From Sambucus nigra (taxonomy: Eukaryota > Streptophyta > Magnoliopsida > Dipsacales > Adoxaceae): a stretch of 64,000 bases of DNA. Below, in pieces: positions 34,741-46,009 of this stretch (position 1 is the stretch's first letter; each line of letters opens with the position of its first letter). A program made the translations under genes and the position numbers. The notes beneath the pieces are model-generated. The model was not told the DNA's origin, did no database searches, and saw nothing but the letters and a program-made list of their open reading frames with translations. The stretch is taken from the NCBI GenBank assembly GCA_949130495.1, contig OX422221.1, positions 475,931,159-475,995,158 of the forward strand, in the 5' to 3' direction.

Positions 34741-36423
34741 ATGATAACCACTCTATGTAGTGAGAAAGTTATTGATTTATCACCTTTCCCGCACGACACA
34801 CCTAAAGGCAAGGAGGTTTCGCCCGGAACGAAAGAGGCCGAAGATGCCTCCTTGAACGAGAGTGATAACGAGAACACTAGTGGGCCCGAAGTCGTAGTGA
34901 AACCCCCCGCAGTCACGCCATTTCCCCAACGGTTAGTATCCCATGCCAAAGAGTCCTCTCGTGAAGATGTGTTAGATGTTCTTAAGCAAGTAAAGATTAA
35001 TTTACCTTTTTTCGGTACCATAAAGAAAATTCCCGCGTACGCTAAGTTTCTTAAGGACTTACTCACGGTGAAACAAAAGCTAAAGCTAAAGAAAAATGTG
35101 TTTCGAGCACAGAACGTCAGCTCAATAGTATCAAGTAACCTTCCACCCAAATTTAAAGATCCGGGTGCACACATTATTTCATGCATCATAGGGAGAAATC
35201 GAATTGAGAGAGCGTTAATAGATTTAGGGGTGAGTGTCAACATTCTCCCCTATTCCATCTATAAGCAATTAGGTTTGGGGGACCTTAAGACCACAAATAT
35301 GATTCTCCGACTCGCAGATAGTTTCATAAAGATACCTCGGGGGGTTGTTGAGGACGTGATCATCCAAGTTGACACATTCTACCTTCTAGTGGATTTTGTT
35401 ATTTGGGACGAGGAGCCATCCGCTGTACTAAGTAATCATGTCCCCGTCATTTTAGGCTGTCCATTCTTAGCTACGACTAATGCCTTGATCAACACTCTAA
35501 ATGGGAGCATGCAACTTATATTCGGGAATATGATCCTTGAAACAAATATCTTCAACATCACCAATCCCGAGGGTGATGAGGGCGAATTGCGAGAGAAGGA
35601 TCTTAAGGTAGAAACAATGAATTAGGAAATAGAGAGGAGTCACTTGAGAGCACCGGTGGGGGTAGGTTTGGTTACGTCAAGCGAGTACGACAATCATGCC
35701 TTGGATCGAGAGGTGGAGGAGGGGTGTTTAGTAACCACTAATGAGAGTGGGAGTGGGTACGAAATTGAGTGCGAGAGAGAGTTAGGAGATATGAGACAAG
35801 AGGATTTTGAAAAGGAATTCAGGCCTATGGATGAGAGCCTCACTTTCAAAGTCCAATCTCAACTGGACTCATATAGTCACTTAGAACAGAGCGAATGGGA
35901 GAATACAATAGATGAATTCCTTCTTCGTGACCATCCACCCATCCCACTTGAGTCCTCGAATATAATAGATGAGAGGACTCGAGTCTCCTCTGATTTAGAG
36001 CCCGACCCATGCGTCTCCAAAGTAAAGAAAAATCTAGGTTTCACATGTCCCCCAATATTGATCGCAATATTCTCACTAAATTCGGGAAAGTACGACGTGA
36101 TTCGACTAGGCACCATGAGGATCACATTCATATTAGTCATCACGAGTCGCAAGGGATACCCCTTGTCTATGGAAAGGGTAGCAACTTGTTCCAACTATTG
36201 GTTTATGATAGGAAGACGGGGGAGACGAGGAGAGCATCGAACCCTGTTCATGAGATCGGTTGAGTTTGTAGAGGAGAGAGAGAGAGGTCGCCGCACCCCC
36301 GATGAGCATGGGGTGACTTTTGTTGTATTTTTTAGTCATGTTTTTGAGTCATTATATAGTGTTTTGTTGCATTTTCAATCTTTGTTCATTTTATTTTCGC
36401 ACTTATTATTTCTCCTTATTTAG
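34741..36423 (+). pseudogene. Athila-like protease region and trailing ORF, no RT or integrase
   Basis: One frame with a single stop at 35,623-35,625. The first 294 codons include TPFPQRLVSHAKE, KINLPFFGTIKKIPAYAKFL (gag end) and a protease domain with ALIDLGVSVNILPYSIYKQL (catalytic DLG-type triad), RLADSFIKIPRGVVEDVIIQ and VPVILGCPFLATTNALI. This is the Athila-type protease. Behind it comes an acidic region (ESGSGYEIECERELGDM) instead of RT. Near 36,180-36,260 a second frame reads SNLFQLLVYDRKTGE. The RT, RNase H and integrase expected next are absent; at 36,471 a polypurine tract follows. It is an internally deleted or non-autonomous copy. Confidence 0.8.
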
Positions 36424-36470
36424 ATTTTAGTCTTTTTGCTTGAGCACAATGCAAAAGTCTAAGTTTTTTT

Positions 36471-36493
36471 GAGGGGGGGGGGGGGGGAGAGGG
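36471..36493 (+). other. First polypurine tract of Athila-like element 1
   Basis: A tract of 15 G (36,473-36,487) in a purine run, preceded by ACAATGCAAAAGTCTAAG. The same words precede the first tract of the second Athila-like element (44,172). The G run is probably an expansion of the usual AAGTTAGGGGG. Confidence 0.65.
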
Positions 36494-38034
36494 TGACAAG
36501 TGCATATTTCTAAAACTTCACAAATTTTTTAAAAATGCCCAAAAAATAGAAAATTTTTTGAAAAGGCCAAAAATATTATTCTTCAAAATAAATGAAAATT
36601 TTAATTTAAAAGCTTCAAAAGTGTCACAATTTTTTTTTCTCAAGTTGTAAAAAAAAATTCAAATGCACTAAACCGAAATTGACCAAAGATGGAAATTGAG
36701 TGAAAATTGACGTCTTAATGAATAAGTGTGGAGATTATTAACCCGGTGAGATTTCGAGCCTATATTTTTGGCGAGATTTTAAATCAATCCGAGTTCATAG
36801 TTAACTCAAAGTTCTTTTTAGTGTTTTTAAAAAAAGTCGTTGAAGATCTCAATTCCTTTGTTTTGATCGGTTATGGGAAACGTGTGAGATGTAGTCTTAA
36901 AAAGTGCGCTAAAATATCTCTAAACTTAATTAATCTCGAGACGCATATGATAATATAACTAGCAATTTGGACAATGAAATAGGCCATCGTTTGTTACCCA
37001 AAAAGATTAGCCATAAAAAGTCGTGAAAAATTCATCCATTTGGAACCCAATTTGAGCCTAATAAATTTTTTTCTTTTCATTTGATAACCCAAAAAACCCA
37101 ATTAGCCCGAAATTATGAAAATCGAATATTCATTAAATAAAGTCCAAAAAATGCATAAAAAGGGGCAAGAAAAAAATAGAAAAATGCTCAACAAAAATAG
37201 CAAGAAAAGAAAAGTGTGATAAATAGAAAAATAGAAAAAAAAATAGAAAAAGAAGAAAAAATGAGCAAAAGCCTGGAAAAGCACTAACGATCATCATAAG
37301 AATATTTTTCCAATTCCGAATTTCCCTATCATTTCTATTTTACCCAAATAGATCTTATAACACGAAAAAGTCCTCACCGAGTCCATATTGTTAATTTTTT
37401 TGCCGCGTGGAGAGCTAAGGCACAAAAGATAATAAAAGAGATTATATGGCGTGAAAAAGAAGCGATGTTTCTCGTTTCCCTATGACCGTATTTCGATGAA
37501 GAGATCTTTTCACCTAAAAAATATTTCGTCTTTCAAAATGGTGTGCGTGAATTTGTGTCCATCATATTTACTCTTTTTATCACGCATACCGAGAAAATAA
37601 GCCACATTGCCGAGTGATTTGTTTGTGAGTGTATCCGTGAGGTTTCGACATCAAAGCAAATTTTTGAAAAGTAACATAGTGATTAATCGGTGGAAGTTAG
37701 CGGTTCGATTTTTGGCTTCGCACACACACACACTACTATTTGAGACTCTTGAATATGAATTTTTGGTGACCATTTTTGGAGAGTTTAAATTGTAAATTTT
37801 TTAAGTATTTTAATTTTTGTTTGAGTCAATAACGAATTTTGTGGGTATATTCACTGCAAACTCTCACGAGACACCACTCGTCCTATTAGGGTAACCTAGG
37901 GATTTAAAGGCTTGTTGCATATGCTAAATTCAATCGCTTGCTCGCAAAAAAGGTATTATATCCCAATAAATTTTTTGAAGGGTCCTTAACTCATGCTCTT
38001 ATACTTTTACATTGCTCGGAATGTGCAAAGTTCT
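36494..38034 (+). other. Non-coding 3' region of Athila-like element 1
   Basis: About 1.54 kb between two polypurine tracts, AT-rich with A/G-rich stretches (37,140-37,280). The stretch at about 37,855-37,950 (CTCACGAGAC, CACTCGTCC, TTGCATATGCTA) has a clear counterpart at 45,815-45,890 in the second Athila-like element, so both share this region. No convincing ORF. Confidence 0.7.
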
Positions 38035-38048
38035 AAGTTAGGGGGGGT
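38035..38048 (+). other. Second polypurine tract of Athila-like element 1
   Basis: AGTTAGGGGGGGT directly before the LTR start TGATTAGGC. Placed and worded like the tract at 45,997-46,009. Confidence 0.8.
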
Positions 38049-40208
38049 TGATTAGGCATAAATTCTTCACATTTATCCCCTTAATTTTGGTATTTTTATG
38101 ATCCCGTGTGGTGTAAATAGCTTGGATTTGTCTCATATTTATGCTACAAACTCTTTTTGGCAATTATTTCGTGTTTTGTGTATTTCTCATGTGTTTTACA
38201 GGTATTTCATGCAAGAAAGTGCGAAAGAGAACTCAAAATAGTGAAAGAAATCAAGAAATGAGAAGTTCAAGGGAATTTTCATAAATTTTCAGCCATATTA
38301 CGAAGGTGGGGAAAATTATAAAGTTGAATAGCTAGAAATTATAAGAACACTGAAGAAAACGACACCTCAATCCGAGCTACAGTGAAGAAGTTATGCAAGT
38401 TTGAAGATTGAGAAAGAAATCCAAAAATCTCTGAATGAAAAACAAGGGCAATCCGGACCTATTAAAAATAAAAGATTTGAACTGGTTCTCCTTTTGTCAC
38501 GCTCCAGATCCGTTACAAAATTAGACACGTGTGACAAATTTCCAGATACGAGATTTTTATTTTATCCTTATCTATTAGCCAAAAGAGTTTTATGTTTTGA
38601 GGACTCTTCTAAACGACTTGTAACTAGGGGTGTAAGCGGTACGGTTTGGTCGGTAAATAGTAGATACCAATACCAAAACCAAACTCTAGATGGTAAAACC
38701 AAACCGTACTAGTTTACCACCCGGTACACCAAAATCAATACCAAAACCAAACCGGCTGGTATTTCGGTTTTTTCGGTAATTTTGGTTTTTTTTCTGGTTT
38801 CGATAAATTCTGGTTTTTTCTGGTTTCGGTAAATTCTGGTTTTTTCTGGTTCTTCTGGTTTCGGTAAATTCTGGTTTTTTCTAGTGTCTGGTTTCGGTAA
38901 AGAACACTAAAAGTCCCAAAAAACCAAAACCAAAAACAAAACCAACCAACTTTTTTAAATATTATAACCAAAACCAATTTTTTTCTGGTTTTGGTAAATT
39001 CGGTACGGTAATTTTGGTAAATTCGGTACGGTACGGTAATTTTAGTACGGTTTTTTGTGGTTTCGGTAAATTCGGTACGGTATGGTAATTTCGGTACGAT
39101 TTTTTCTGGTTTTAGTAAATTCGGTACGGTAATTTCAGTAAATCTGTTTTTTAAATATTAAAACCAAAACCAACCAACTTTTTTGCGGTAATTTCGGTTT
39201 CGGTAAGACTGGTTTCTGGTATTTTAATATATGAAACCAAAACCATTTTTTTTCGGACCAAAACGGTACGGTACGGTAAAAACCCGTACCGTTTCCACCC
39301 TTACTTGTAACCTATATATTTAGTCATTATGACTCTTTTTATTCAGATTCCATTCATGTAAAAGCTCCAAAACAAAGAGGAACATCTAGGAGAATAATTT
39401 ATTTATTTTGCACCTTCAATTCGAGTTTTTCTTCAAGCTTTGATTTCTTCTTGCATGTTCTTGTTCTTCAAGCTTGGCAACCTTTATTTCCAACACTTTT
39501 ATTATTATTTCTAATGCTTGATCACATTTTTAGCGTAAGAATGATTCCACGCTATATAGATTTCTTGCTTAATCATAGTTACACCATGTCTGGCTAGGTT
39601 TTTAAGGGTTGGAATGCATGAACCCAACTCGATGTGGTTTGCACGGATATAAATTTAATTCCCTAAGTTAAATAAATGATTGAATCGTGTTTATTGGTTA
39701 AGACAACTATCGTAGGAATTTTAACCTCGGTTGGCCCTAAGTAACCAGGGTGTTTAAGAGTGCGACACGCGTATTAGATTTTATGACACCACTTTATTCT
39801 TACTTTTAATTATGTATGATGCGGGCTTGTACCCTCATATATGTAATGCTTAAGATTTATAAATTATGGGTTTAATCAATTATCTAATTTACAGTTAGGG
39901 TTTGTATATGGAAAACGTACAAGGGATGGGGGATTGTATTCCGACCTTGTTTATCTCTCATATTAATCAAATCACCTTCTGATAAGTTTTGCATGCGTAG
40001 AAAATTTAGATAGGGTTTTCAATTACTTTCGTAGAAGTAAAATATAACATTTCACCAACAAATCATCTTTTTTTATTTCTTTTATGAGTCAATCTTTTAG
40101 GTCATTTGTTTTAGTCTATCGTCATCACGTCTCCACGTCCTACTCCCTGGGATCGATACCCAGTCTTTTCGGGTTTATTACTTCTGCGACCGATTTACAC
40201 TTGAATCA
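38049..40208 (+). repeat. 3' LTR of Athila-like element 1
   Basis: Begins TGATTAGGCATAAATTC after a PPT and ends ACACTTGAATCA. It contains a hAT-type insertion (38,625-39,303 plus duplication), so the original LTR was about 1.47 kb. A TATA-like CTATATATTTAG follows the insertion near 39,312. The segment TCCCTGGGATCGATACCC before the end is a wording common near the end of plant Gypsy LTRs. No partner LTR is in the window, so the left boundary rests on the PPT and the right one on the CA end. Confidence 0.65.
38625..39303. mobile_element. Non-autonomous hAT-type DNA transposon B
   Basis: A 679-bp insertion with perfect 8-bp duplications cttgtaac (38,617-38,624 and 39,304-39,311). Terminal inverted repeats: TAGGGGTGTAAGCGGTACGG and, from the right, TAAGGGTGGAAACGGTACGG. 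The interior is made of short units such as TTCGGTACGGTAATTT and TTCTGGTTTCGGTAAA. There is no transposase. It lies in the Athila-like LTR and is younger than it. Confidence 0.92.
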
Positions 40209-40247
40209 TAATTTGCATGCACTTTAGACACAAATTGAGTCGCGTCC

Positions 40248-40701
40248 ATGGGTCACCCTAGTACCTCGTTTCGTCATCAGGGGGATCCTGAGCCCTCAAT
40301 CTATGACATCTCTAATGAAAAAAATGGAGATAAAATTCCTCCACCACCCAAAATGCCCCAACCTTTTACATCCATGACCGTGTCCGAGTTTCTAAACCGA
40401 GATCCTTGTGGGAAAGTTCTTGTCGTTGAAGGGGAAGAGAAGGAGGAGGCTTTTAAACTTGATATAAGTGTTGCCTCGTCTTACCCAACTAAAGTCCGCG
40501 AGACTGATCTTATCATCTGGTGACACTTGTACGGCATTGACTCCTTCATAAACATAAGAGTGAAAGTTGAGGATGAAAGAATTTACGACCTTATAAATAA
40601 AGAAGAGATTATCGTCTACTAACATATGTTCAAGGTTGGCTTTCGCCTTCCCTTTGATTCAACTATCAGGGAATTTTTTTCAACTATTGGCTTTGCCCCC
40701 A

Positions 40702-40703
<2 letters not shown>
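40248..40703 (+). pseudogene. Fragment of a Tat-type extra ORF (gypsy-type transposon domain-like)
   Basis: A single frame with two stops (at 40,521 and 40,620), from MGHPSTSFRHQGDPE to VGFRLPFDSTIREFFSTIGFAPN. The last block is a hallmark of plant proteins annotated as putative gypsy-type transposon. The middle has YPTKVRETDLIIW and an acidic KVLVVEGEEKEEA stretch. The frame is cut off by a TA/TG microsatellite at 40,703. It is in the same orientation as the antisense ORF at 4268-6598 and may be the N-terminal half of a similar protein. Function unknown. Confidence 0.6.
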
Positions 40704-40738
<35 letters not shown>

Positions 40739-40740
40739 CA
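40703..40740. repeat. (TA)n(TG)n microsatellite
   Basis: A run of TA units directly followed by TG units. It interrupts the reading frame that ends in FSTIGFAPN. Confidence 0.95.
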
Positions 40741-40988
40741 CGTGCATGCGCGGAGCTGATACACAAAGTTATAGGCTATATAAGAAACTTGTTCTTAACT
40801 TAGTTTAGACTAGGGTTAAATGGTAATTACAAAAGTACCTTCCTTTTAGGGTTTTAAGGGATATATTTTTCTCTAAGGATGCAAGGGTTACCCTAACTTA
40901 TATTACCATTTAAGAGGATACATTAAAGGAATATGAAATTGACATTTGAGCAACATAAGTGTAAATATTCAAATGGTGTCCATCTAAC
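40741..40988 (+). repeat. Left part of a Gypsy LTR split by Athila-related element 2 (candidate)
   Basis: AT-rich, non-coding. A possible LTR start TGATACACAAAG lies near 40,757. It ends with ctaac (40,984-40,988), the left target duplication of the Athila-related element. Together with 47,625-48,060 it would make an LTR of about 0.66 kb. The start is a guess because no second copy exists here. Confidence 0.35.
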
Positions 40989-42603
40989 TGATACATCACG
41001 AATATTGCATATTTGCGCCCTTTATCTTTATGCATTCTATCACTTTTATGCTCTTAATGTCTATATTTATGCTCGTTAACCAGACAACCTCGGATTCGGA
41101 CATATATATGTCCTGCAGGGGTTAATTGTGCTTTTGTAGGTATTGGAACGCTAAAAGTGAGGTTCAATTGCATTTTAGAGAAGTTCCGTCATCGAATGCT
41201 ACTTCAAGGGAAATTTGGTCTTTTCAAACTCACTATTTTTTATGGAATGAAGTTACCAACATGTAAATCATCAAATTATTTTTCCGTGGCCACTAACCGT
41301 TCATCATTCTAACTCCGTATGTGGAAGTTATGGCCATTTCTGAAAGGTTTTAGTATTTTTTCTACTTCAAGGGCATTTTGGTAATTTCATACTGCATAAT
41401 TTGGAGGGTTTCAAAATAGAATCATGTAGAGAATTGAATTAGCTTTGCGTCGGTTCTGACCACGCCTCATTTCGATTCCGTATGAGGGAGTTAAGGCCAT
41501 TTCCATGCAACGTGTCAAAATTGGTTCGGAGAGGAAACGGGGTTGTCAACAGCCCAAGGCAAATCTCAAAACCGCGTTCGACCGGTCCCAAACATGCGGT
41601 CGACAGGTCCCATGAGATATGGACGAAAATTGACTTATTTAGGGCTTTTTGGCTTGGTTTTGTTGGGAGTTTGTTTTGGGGTATAAATAGAGTGTTAGGG
41701 GCTTTTCTTTGGGGATGTATTTTCATTTTAATTAGGGTTAGAAGACTTTGGGGATTTTATTTGTGGAGATCCCCTCTCCTCCATTTCTCTTTGGGTAATA
41801 CCCATTATTGTAAGCTTTACTATTCATCTTCTTCCTTAAGCTTTGTTTTCCTTTATTTTTCATGCTTTGTTATTTATTTCAAGCCTAGATATTTGTTGTA
41901 GTTAATTTAATTCTTGTTTGCTTTCATTAATTAGTTGTTTTAATTAATGCTTTTATTTATATGTAGTGTCTAGTTTAATCTAGGTTGTGTTGGATTGAAC
42001 TCACCTAGGGTTGATTTGGTTGCTTTGCTTTGGTGATGGAGTTTTACGAGCCTATTTCGAGTGGGTTGTCCTAGTCATTACGCCTAGGAGATTTGACGGG
42101 GCATATCATGTATGCTCCGTGCTTACGACCTTGCGTGCGTAATTTTCGAGGTATTTGTTGACGCCAAAATCTTATTAGACTTTTATGCGAATTTAGGGGT
42201 GTGACAACTCTTGATTTAATTAACTGTCGAAACGAGACTCAATCTTAATAACTCGTCGATCCATGTAATCATTTTATACTAATTAACTCGGGTGAGGGAT
42301 ATTCAACGCAACCTATAGTATTTACTCGCTTCATTAGTCTAGCTTTATTTTCCCTCGCCTAGATTAAATATTTCTCTTTTTGCATCTTTTTCCTTTTTGT
42401 TCATATTCATCTTTTACACTTTTATTTTAGGAATATTAAACCTTATAAATTCTAGCAACTCGTCTTTGTGGATTTTTGATACTCGGACTTGCCTCTATAC
42501 TCCCTTAAAAGAGTGTAGTCAATAGTTTAGGTTTTTGTATTAAGGCGGTGAACAGAAAACAACGATCGGCGTTTTGACACGCGCTACATTTCACCCTTAA
42601 TCA
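40989..42603 (+). repeat. 5' LTR of Athila-related element 2
   Basis: 1,615 bp, TGATACATCACG ... CACCCTTAATCA. TATA box TATAAATAG at 41,682-41,690, which places U3 before it. A repeated motif GTCGACCGGTCCC-like (GTTCGACCGGTCCC and GGTCGACAGGTCCC) lies at 41,574-41,611, about 70 bp upstream of the TATA box. The 139-codon frame at 41,482 crosses the TATA box and is not considered a gene. Confidence 0.93.
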
Positions 42604-42606
42604 AAA

Positions 42607-42623
42607 TGGCGCCGTTGCCAGGG
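42607..42623 (+). other. Primer binding site of Athila-related element 2
   Basis: TGGCGCCGTTGCCAGGG, three bases after the LTR. It matches the tRNA-Asp type site used by Athila-clade elements. Confidence 0.88.
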
Positions 42624-42799
42624 TGAGTTTATTTTAGAATTTATTTGATTTAGTATTTTGTAGTATTTTCTTTCTATTTGTATTTTTCGCCTAAAATTTT
42701 TATAGGACTTTTACATTTGAGCATCTAGAAACGCTTAAATTTCTCGCGCGCGCATCTACTTTATGGAATTCGCCATTTCGAGCCATTTTTGGGGTAAGC

Positions 42800-43918
42800 A
42801 TGTCTTATTCCAATTCTTTCGGTAATCATTGTTATAATTTTCAAAATTCCCGTAATCCTATGACTTTCGGTCAATACTTAGAGTCCCAAAAATTTATAAA
42901 TTCAAAAATGACTTTGGGCGAGTATAACGAAAGTCAAAACTTGGGTTATTGGAATTTTGACGATGATGATAATGATTTTGGGCCTTTAATTCCTTATAAT
43001 AGGAATTTTGAAACGAATTGCAATAGTGTTCAAAATTCTTATAATAATGAGTTTAAGTTTAAGTCCGATGGTAATTTTCAAAGTTCGCATTTTCAAGGAT
43101 CCGCACCTCGACCTATGACATTCGGTGAGGGCTTGCGTATGCTTGAAAATGAGAAAATTAAAAATCGTTATCGGGAAGAAAATCATTGTTGGGAGAAAGA
43201 CTTGGATTTATTATTCGAATTCGATGACGATTTTGCCTCCGAGACTTCCGAAGTAAAGGAATGTTTTAAACCAAATGAGGACTTTGTGCCTACTTTGGAA
43301 CAAACCATTCTAGACTTTGCCCATTGCACAATAGATATTGAAAGTGAGGATGAAAATGACGTAATATCTATTTGCAATGAAATGATTTCTTCTTTGGCCC
43401 CCAAAGAAGAACATTTCATTGAAAGTGATATTATTTCCTTCGAAACTCAATCTTCATGCGATGAGGATTCATCTCATGAGTTTGATTTTCTTTCATCCCC
43501 ATTTTCATTCTCTGTTATCACACCGTCATAAGTACCCGATGATTCGGTTTCAAACTTTAATGTTTTAAACCTTTTCGCCGATGAGGAGTACTTGCTCGAG
43601 TTTCCCTCCACAATCGCATCTTTGCCTTTGTCTGCACCACCTCCCATTACGCTTGCTAAATCCTTGGGAGGATATTCGTCTTTTCTCGGTCCCCACATGT
43701 TTTTGTCACCCGTTCAATCCAAATCCTCCATCGTTCCTCCAAAACTTTTAATTGGTGATGGTTCATTTCTTTCGGCTTACACGTGCCTTTCGTCGTTCAA
43801 ACGGAATTCATATTTTTCAAAAGGCATGCTTGTATGTGAGGGTACACCGGTTATCCTCCAAAGTCAAATTGTTCTTATGGTGGACCCTCAGCTTTTTAGA
43901 CTTCTAGTGTACAGTTAG
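42800..43918 (+). pseudogene. Unrecognised 372-codon ORF with one in-frame stop
   Basis: Starts at ATG 42,800, about 180 bases after the primer site. 243 codons run to a TAA at 43,529-43,531, then 128 more codons in the same frame to the final TAG at 43,916-43,918. Not recognised. Visible: a Ser/Asn/Phe-rich N-terminus; a motif repeated three times (MTFGQYLESQ, MTLGEYNESQ, MTFGEGLRML); an acidic stretch DDDDNDFGPLIPYN; a second acidic block IESEDENDV; a Ser/Pro-rich hydrophobic C-terminal part ending VDPQLFRLLVYS. No zinc knuckle, DTG/DSG or RT motif. The ending resembles LFQLLVYD near 36,215 in Athila-like element 1, so it may be a diverged Athila-family extra protein. The single stop (TCA TAA GTA) suggests recent decay. 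Confidence 0.7.
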
Positions 43919-45996
43919 TGTGAAGTCTAAATAGTAGGTTGTATATAGTGAGCTTTTTATTATTTATTTCTTTAGTTTTTCTTTCCTTTTTAATTTAGTC
44001 TAGTGTAATTAGTTAACTTTTTATTATTTGTTCTTGCTATGCTCGGTACTAACTTATTTTGTAGATTCTTTGGACTTGTTCTTATGGGGATCGATCCACT
44101 TTTGGGTAATATCGCTCTTTTCCTCTCTTTGACTTGGTTCTTAATTCAAATTGAAAACAATGTCAAGTTTTAAGTTAGGGGGTGTGGGATATTCTATCCA
44201 TTTATGTTTTTAGTCCATGTTTTTGCTCACATGTTAATTACTTACTATGCTTTTCTTAGAAAAAATCAAAATTTTCAAAAATATTTTCTTTCTTTTTTCT
44301 CCTTTTTTGGGTTTTTTGCCTTTATTTTCGATGATAAATTTCAATAATTGTCCGATCCAATAGACAGCCCAATGATGCATGTTCTCGATTTTAGAAGTTA
44401 TTAGACTTTAGTCCTCCATTATTGATATTATGAATAACTTCATGAATTAAACTTTAATCCTATGAGCACTTGAATTTTTATCGTTCTATCGATTTGGTTT
44501 AAGATTTTTATAACTCGATAATCTTTTGTTGCATTGTATATACTTACACCGAGTAAGCTTTGTACCTTTCGTCGTTTGTGAGTGTATACACTATTCTTTT
44601 CTCATTGAAAACGTTGAATTCGTTGGTAATCTCTCTATTCTTTCATTTGATCGTTCATTAATTGAGTTCATACTTGAAATGTGTTACTTGATCATGATTA
44701 TCATATATTGTTTTCACTCGAGAATTGCGTAAACTTTGTGAAATGATCATAAGCCCTCTTTGTTATATCACCCATATTAGCCTTCACCTCACCATATATG
44801 TTTACCCTAGTCAACCCCATTGAGCCTAAATATTAGCCTTTCGTTTCATAACCCAAATTCCCATAACCTACTCTAAATTGGAGTTATATACCATACATAC
44901 ACCTTACATACACTTGTTTGGAATGTTTCTTGGGAATGAATGTTGTTGTTGTGTTGCAGTTGCAATTTAGGCATATGAGAGTATGAAAAGTAAAGAAAAA
45001 AGACGTGAAAAAAAGAGATAAAAAAAAGAAAGCAAAAAGCAAAAGAAAACAAAAGAAAAAATGAGAAAAAGAAGAAAAGAAAAGAAAGAGAAAGTTGTAA
45101 ATGTTGTGTATATAGTTCAATAAGCTTTGATTACTCTCCCCGGTGATATATCTAATGCCTTTTTGGAACTCGTATTCCAATTTGGATATTGCCCACATTT
45201 TCCCATTATCCTGAGTTTTCATTCCGAACACTTTGAATCCGTACATACATATCCTTCATTTCGTACCCTAGCCAAACCTACATTACAACCCTAAGTCCTA
45301 TGTGATCTTAAGTAGATCTAATTCAAAGGTTTAAATAGTTTTGATAATCTGTGAGAAAATATTTCGCCCCCTTTAATGAGCGGTATCCTTTAATTGAGAT
45401 TACATTTTTCATTTTATATATAGCGTTCTTCATTTGTGACATGTGCGCGGCCTAGTTTCCATTTACATTTACTCTTTATGTCTGCACGTCCCGTGTGTTA
45501 ACTCCCTATTTAGAGTGAAATCACTTGATGAGTGTAATTCCCGTGAGGATTGAATATATGCTTGCTTTAATTTTTATCCGGATTATATAAGTTTTTGCCA
45601 AATCAAACTTTTCATGTGCTCGCCCCCTTCCCATATTTTAAGGTTTCAATTCTACGAGGTGCATTCTATAATGTTAATGATTTGGAGTTTTATTTGAATT
45701 CATTCATTGTGCTAATAACATGTTGAAATCTTATTCGTATTGTTGGGCTTATCGCATGTTGGGTTGGGCATATTTTGAGGAAACCACGTAATGTTTGTGG
45801 GTACCATCCCTAAAAACCCTCACGAGACGACACTCGTCCACTAGGGTAAACTAGGGGTTTAACGGCTTATTGCATATGCTACATGCAATCGTGTTCCCTA
45901 CGAAAGTGGCAATTATATTTCAATGCATATATACATTTTGTATTTCCTTCTGTGGATTGGTTTTGTTTGTTTCATCACTAGGGACTAGCAATGTAT
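43919..45996 (+). other. Non-coding 3' region of Athila-related element 2, with first PPT
   Basis: About 2.1 kb between the ORF and the second polypurine tract. A first tract AAGTTAGGGGGTGTGGG lies at 44,172-44,188 after ACAATGTCAAG. The rest is AT-rich with an A/G-rich stretch (44,985-45,090). The segment at about 45,815-45,890 matches 37,855-37,950 of Athila-like element 1. No convincing gene; the 120-codon minus frame at 44,884 is low-complexity. Confidence 0.75.
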
Positions 45997-46009
45997 AAGT
46001 TAGGGGGTG
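45997..46009 (+). other. Second polypurine tract of Athila-related element 2
   Basis: AAGTTAGGGGGTG directly before the 3' LTR. It is the tract in the expected position for priming plus-strand synthesis. Confidence 0.9.

Noticed and set aside
34741..35625. 294-codon ORF as a host aspartic protease gene
   Set aside because: The frame begins with Athila gag-type sequence, lies between an Athila-like zinc knuckle and a PPT, and the protease wording is retroelement-type.
41482..41901. 139-codon plus-strand ORF and its relative at 46,503-46,829
   Set aside because: Both lie inside the two LTRs of one element, run over the palindrome pair and TATA box, and exist only because the LTRs are similar.
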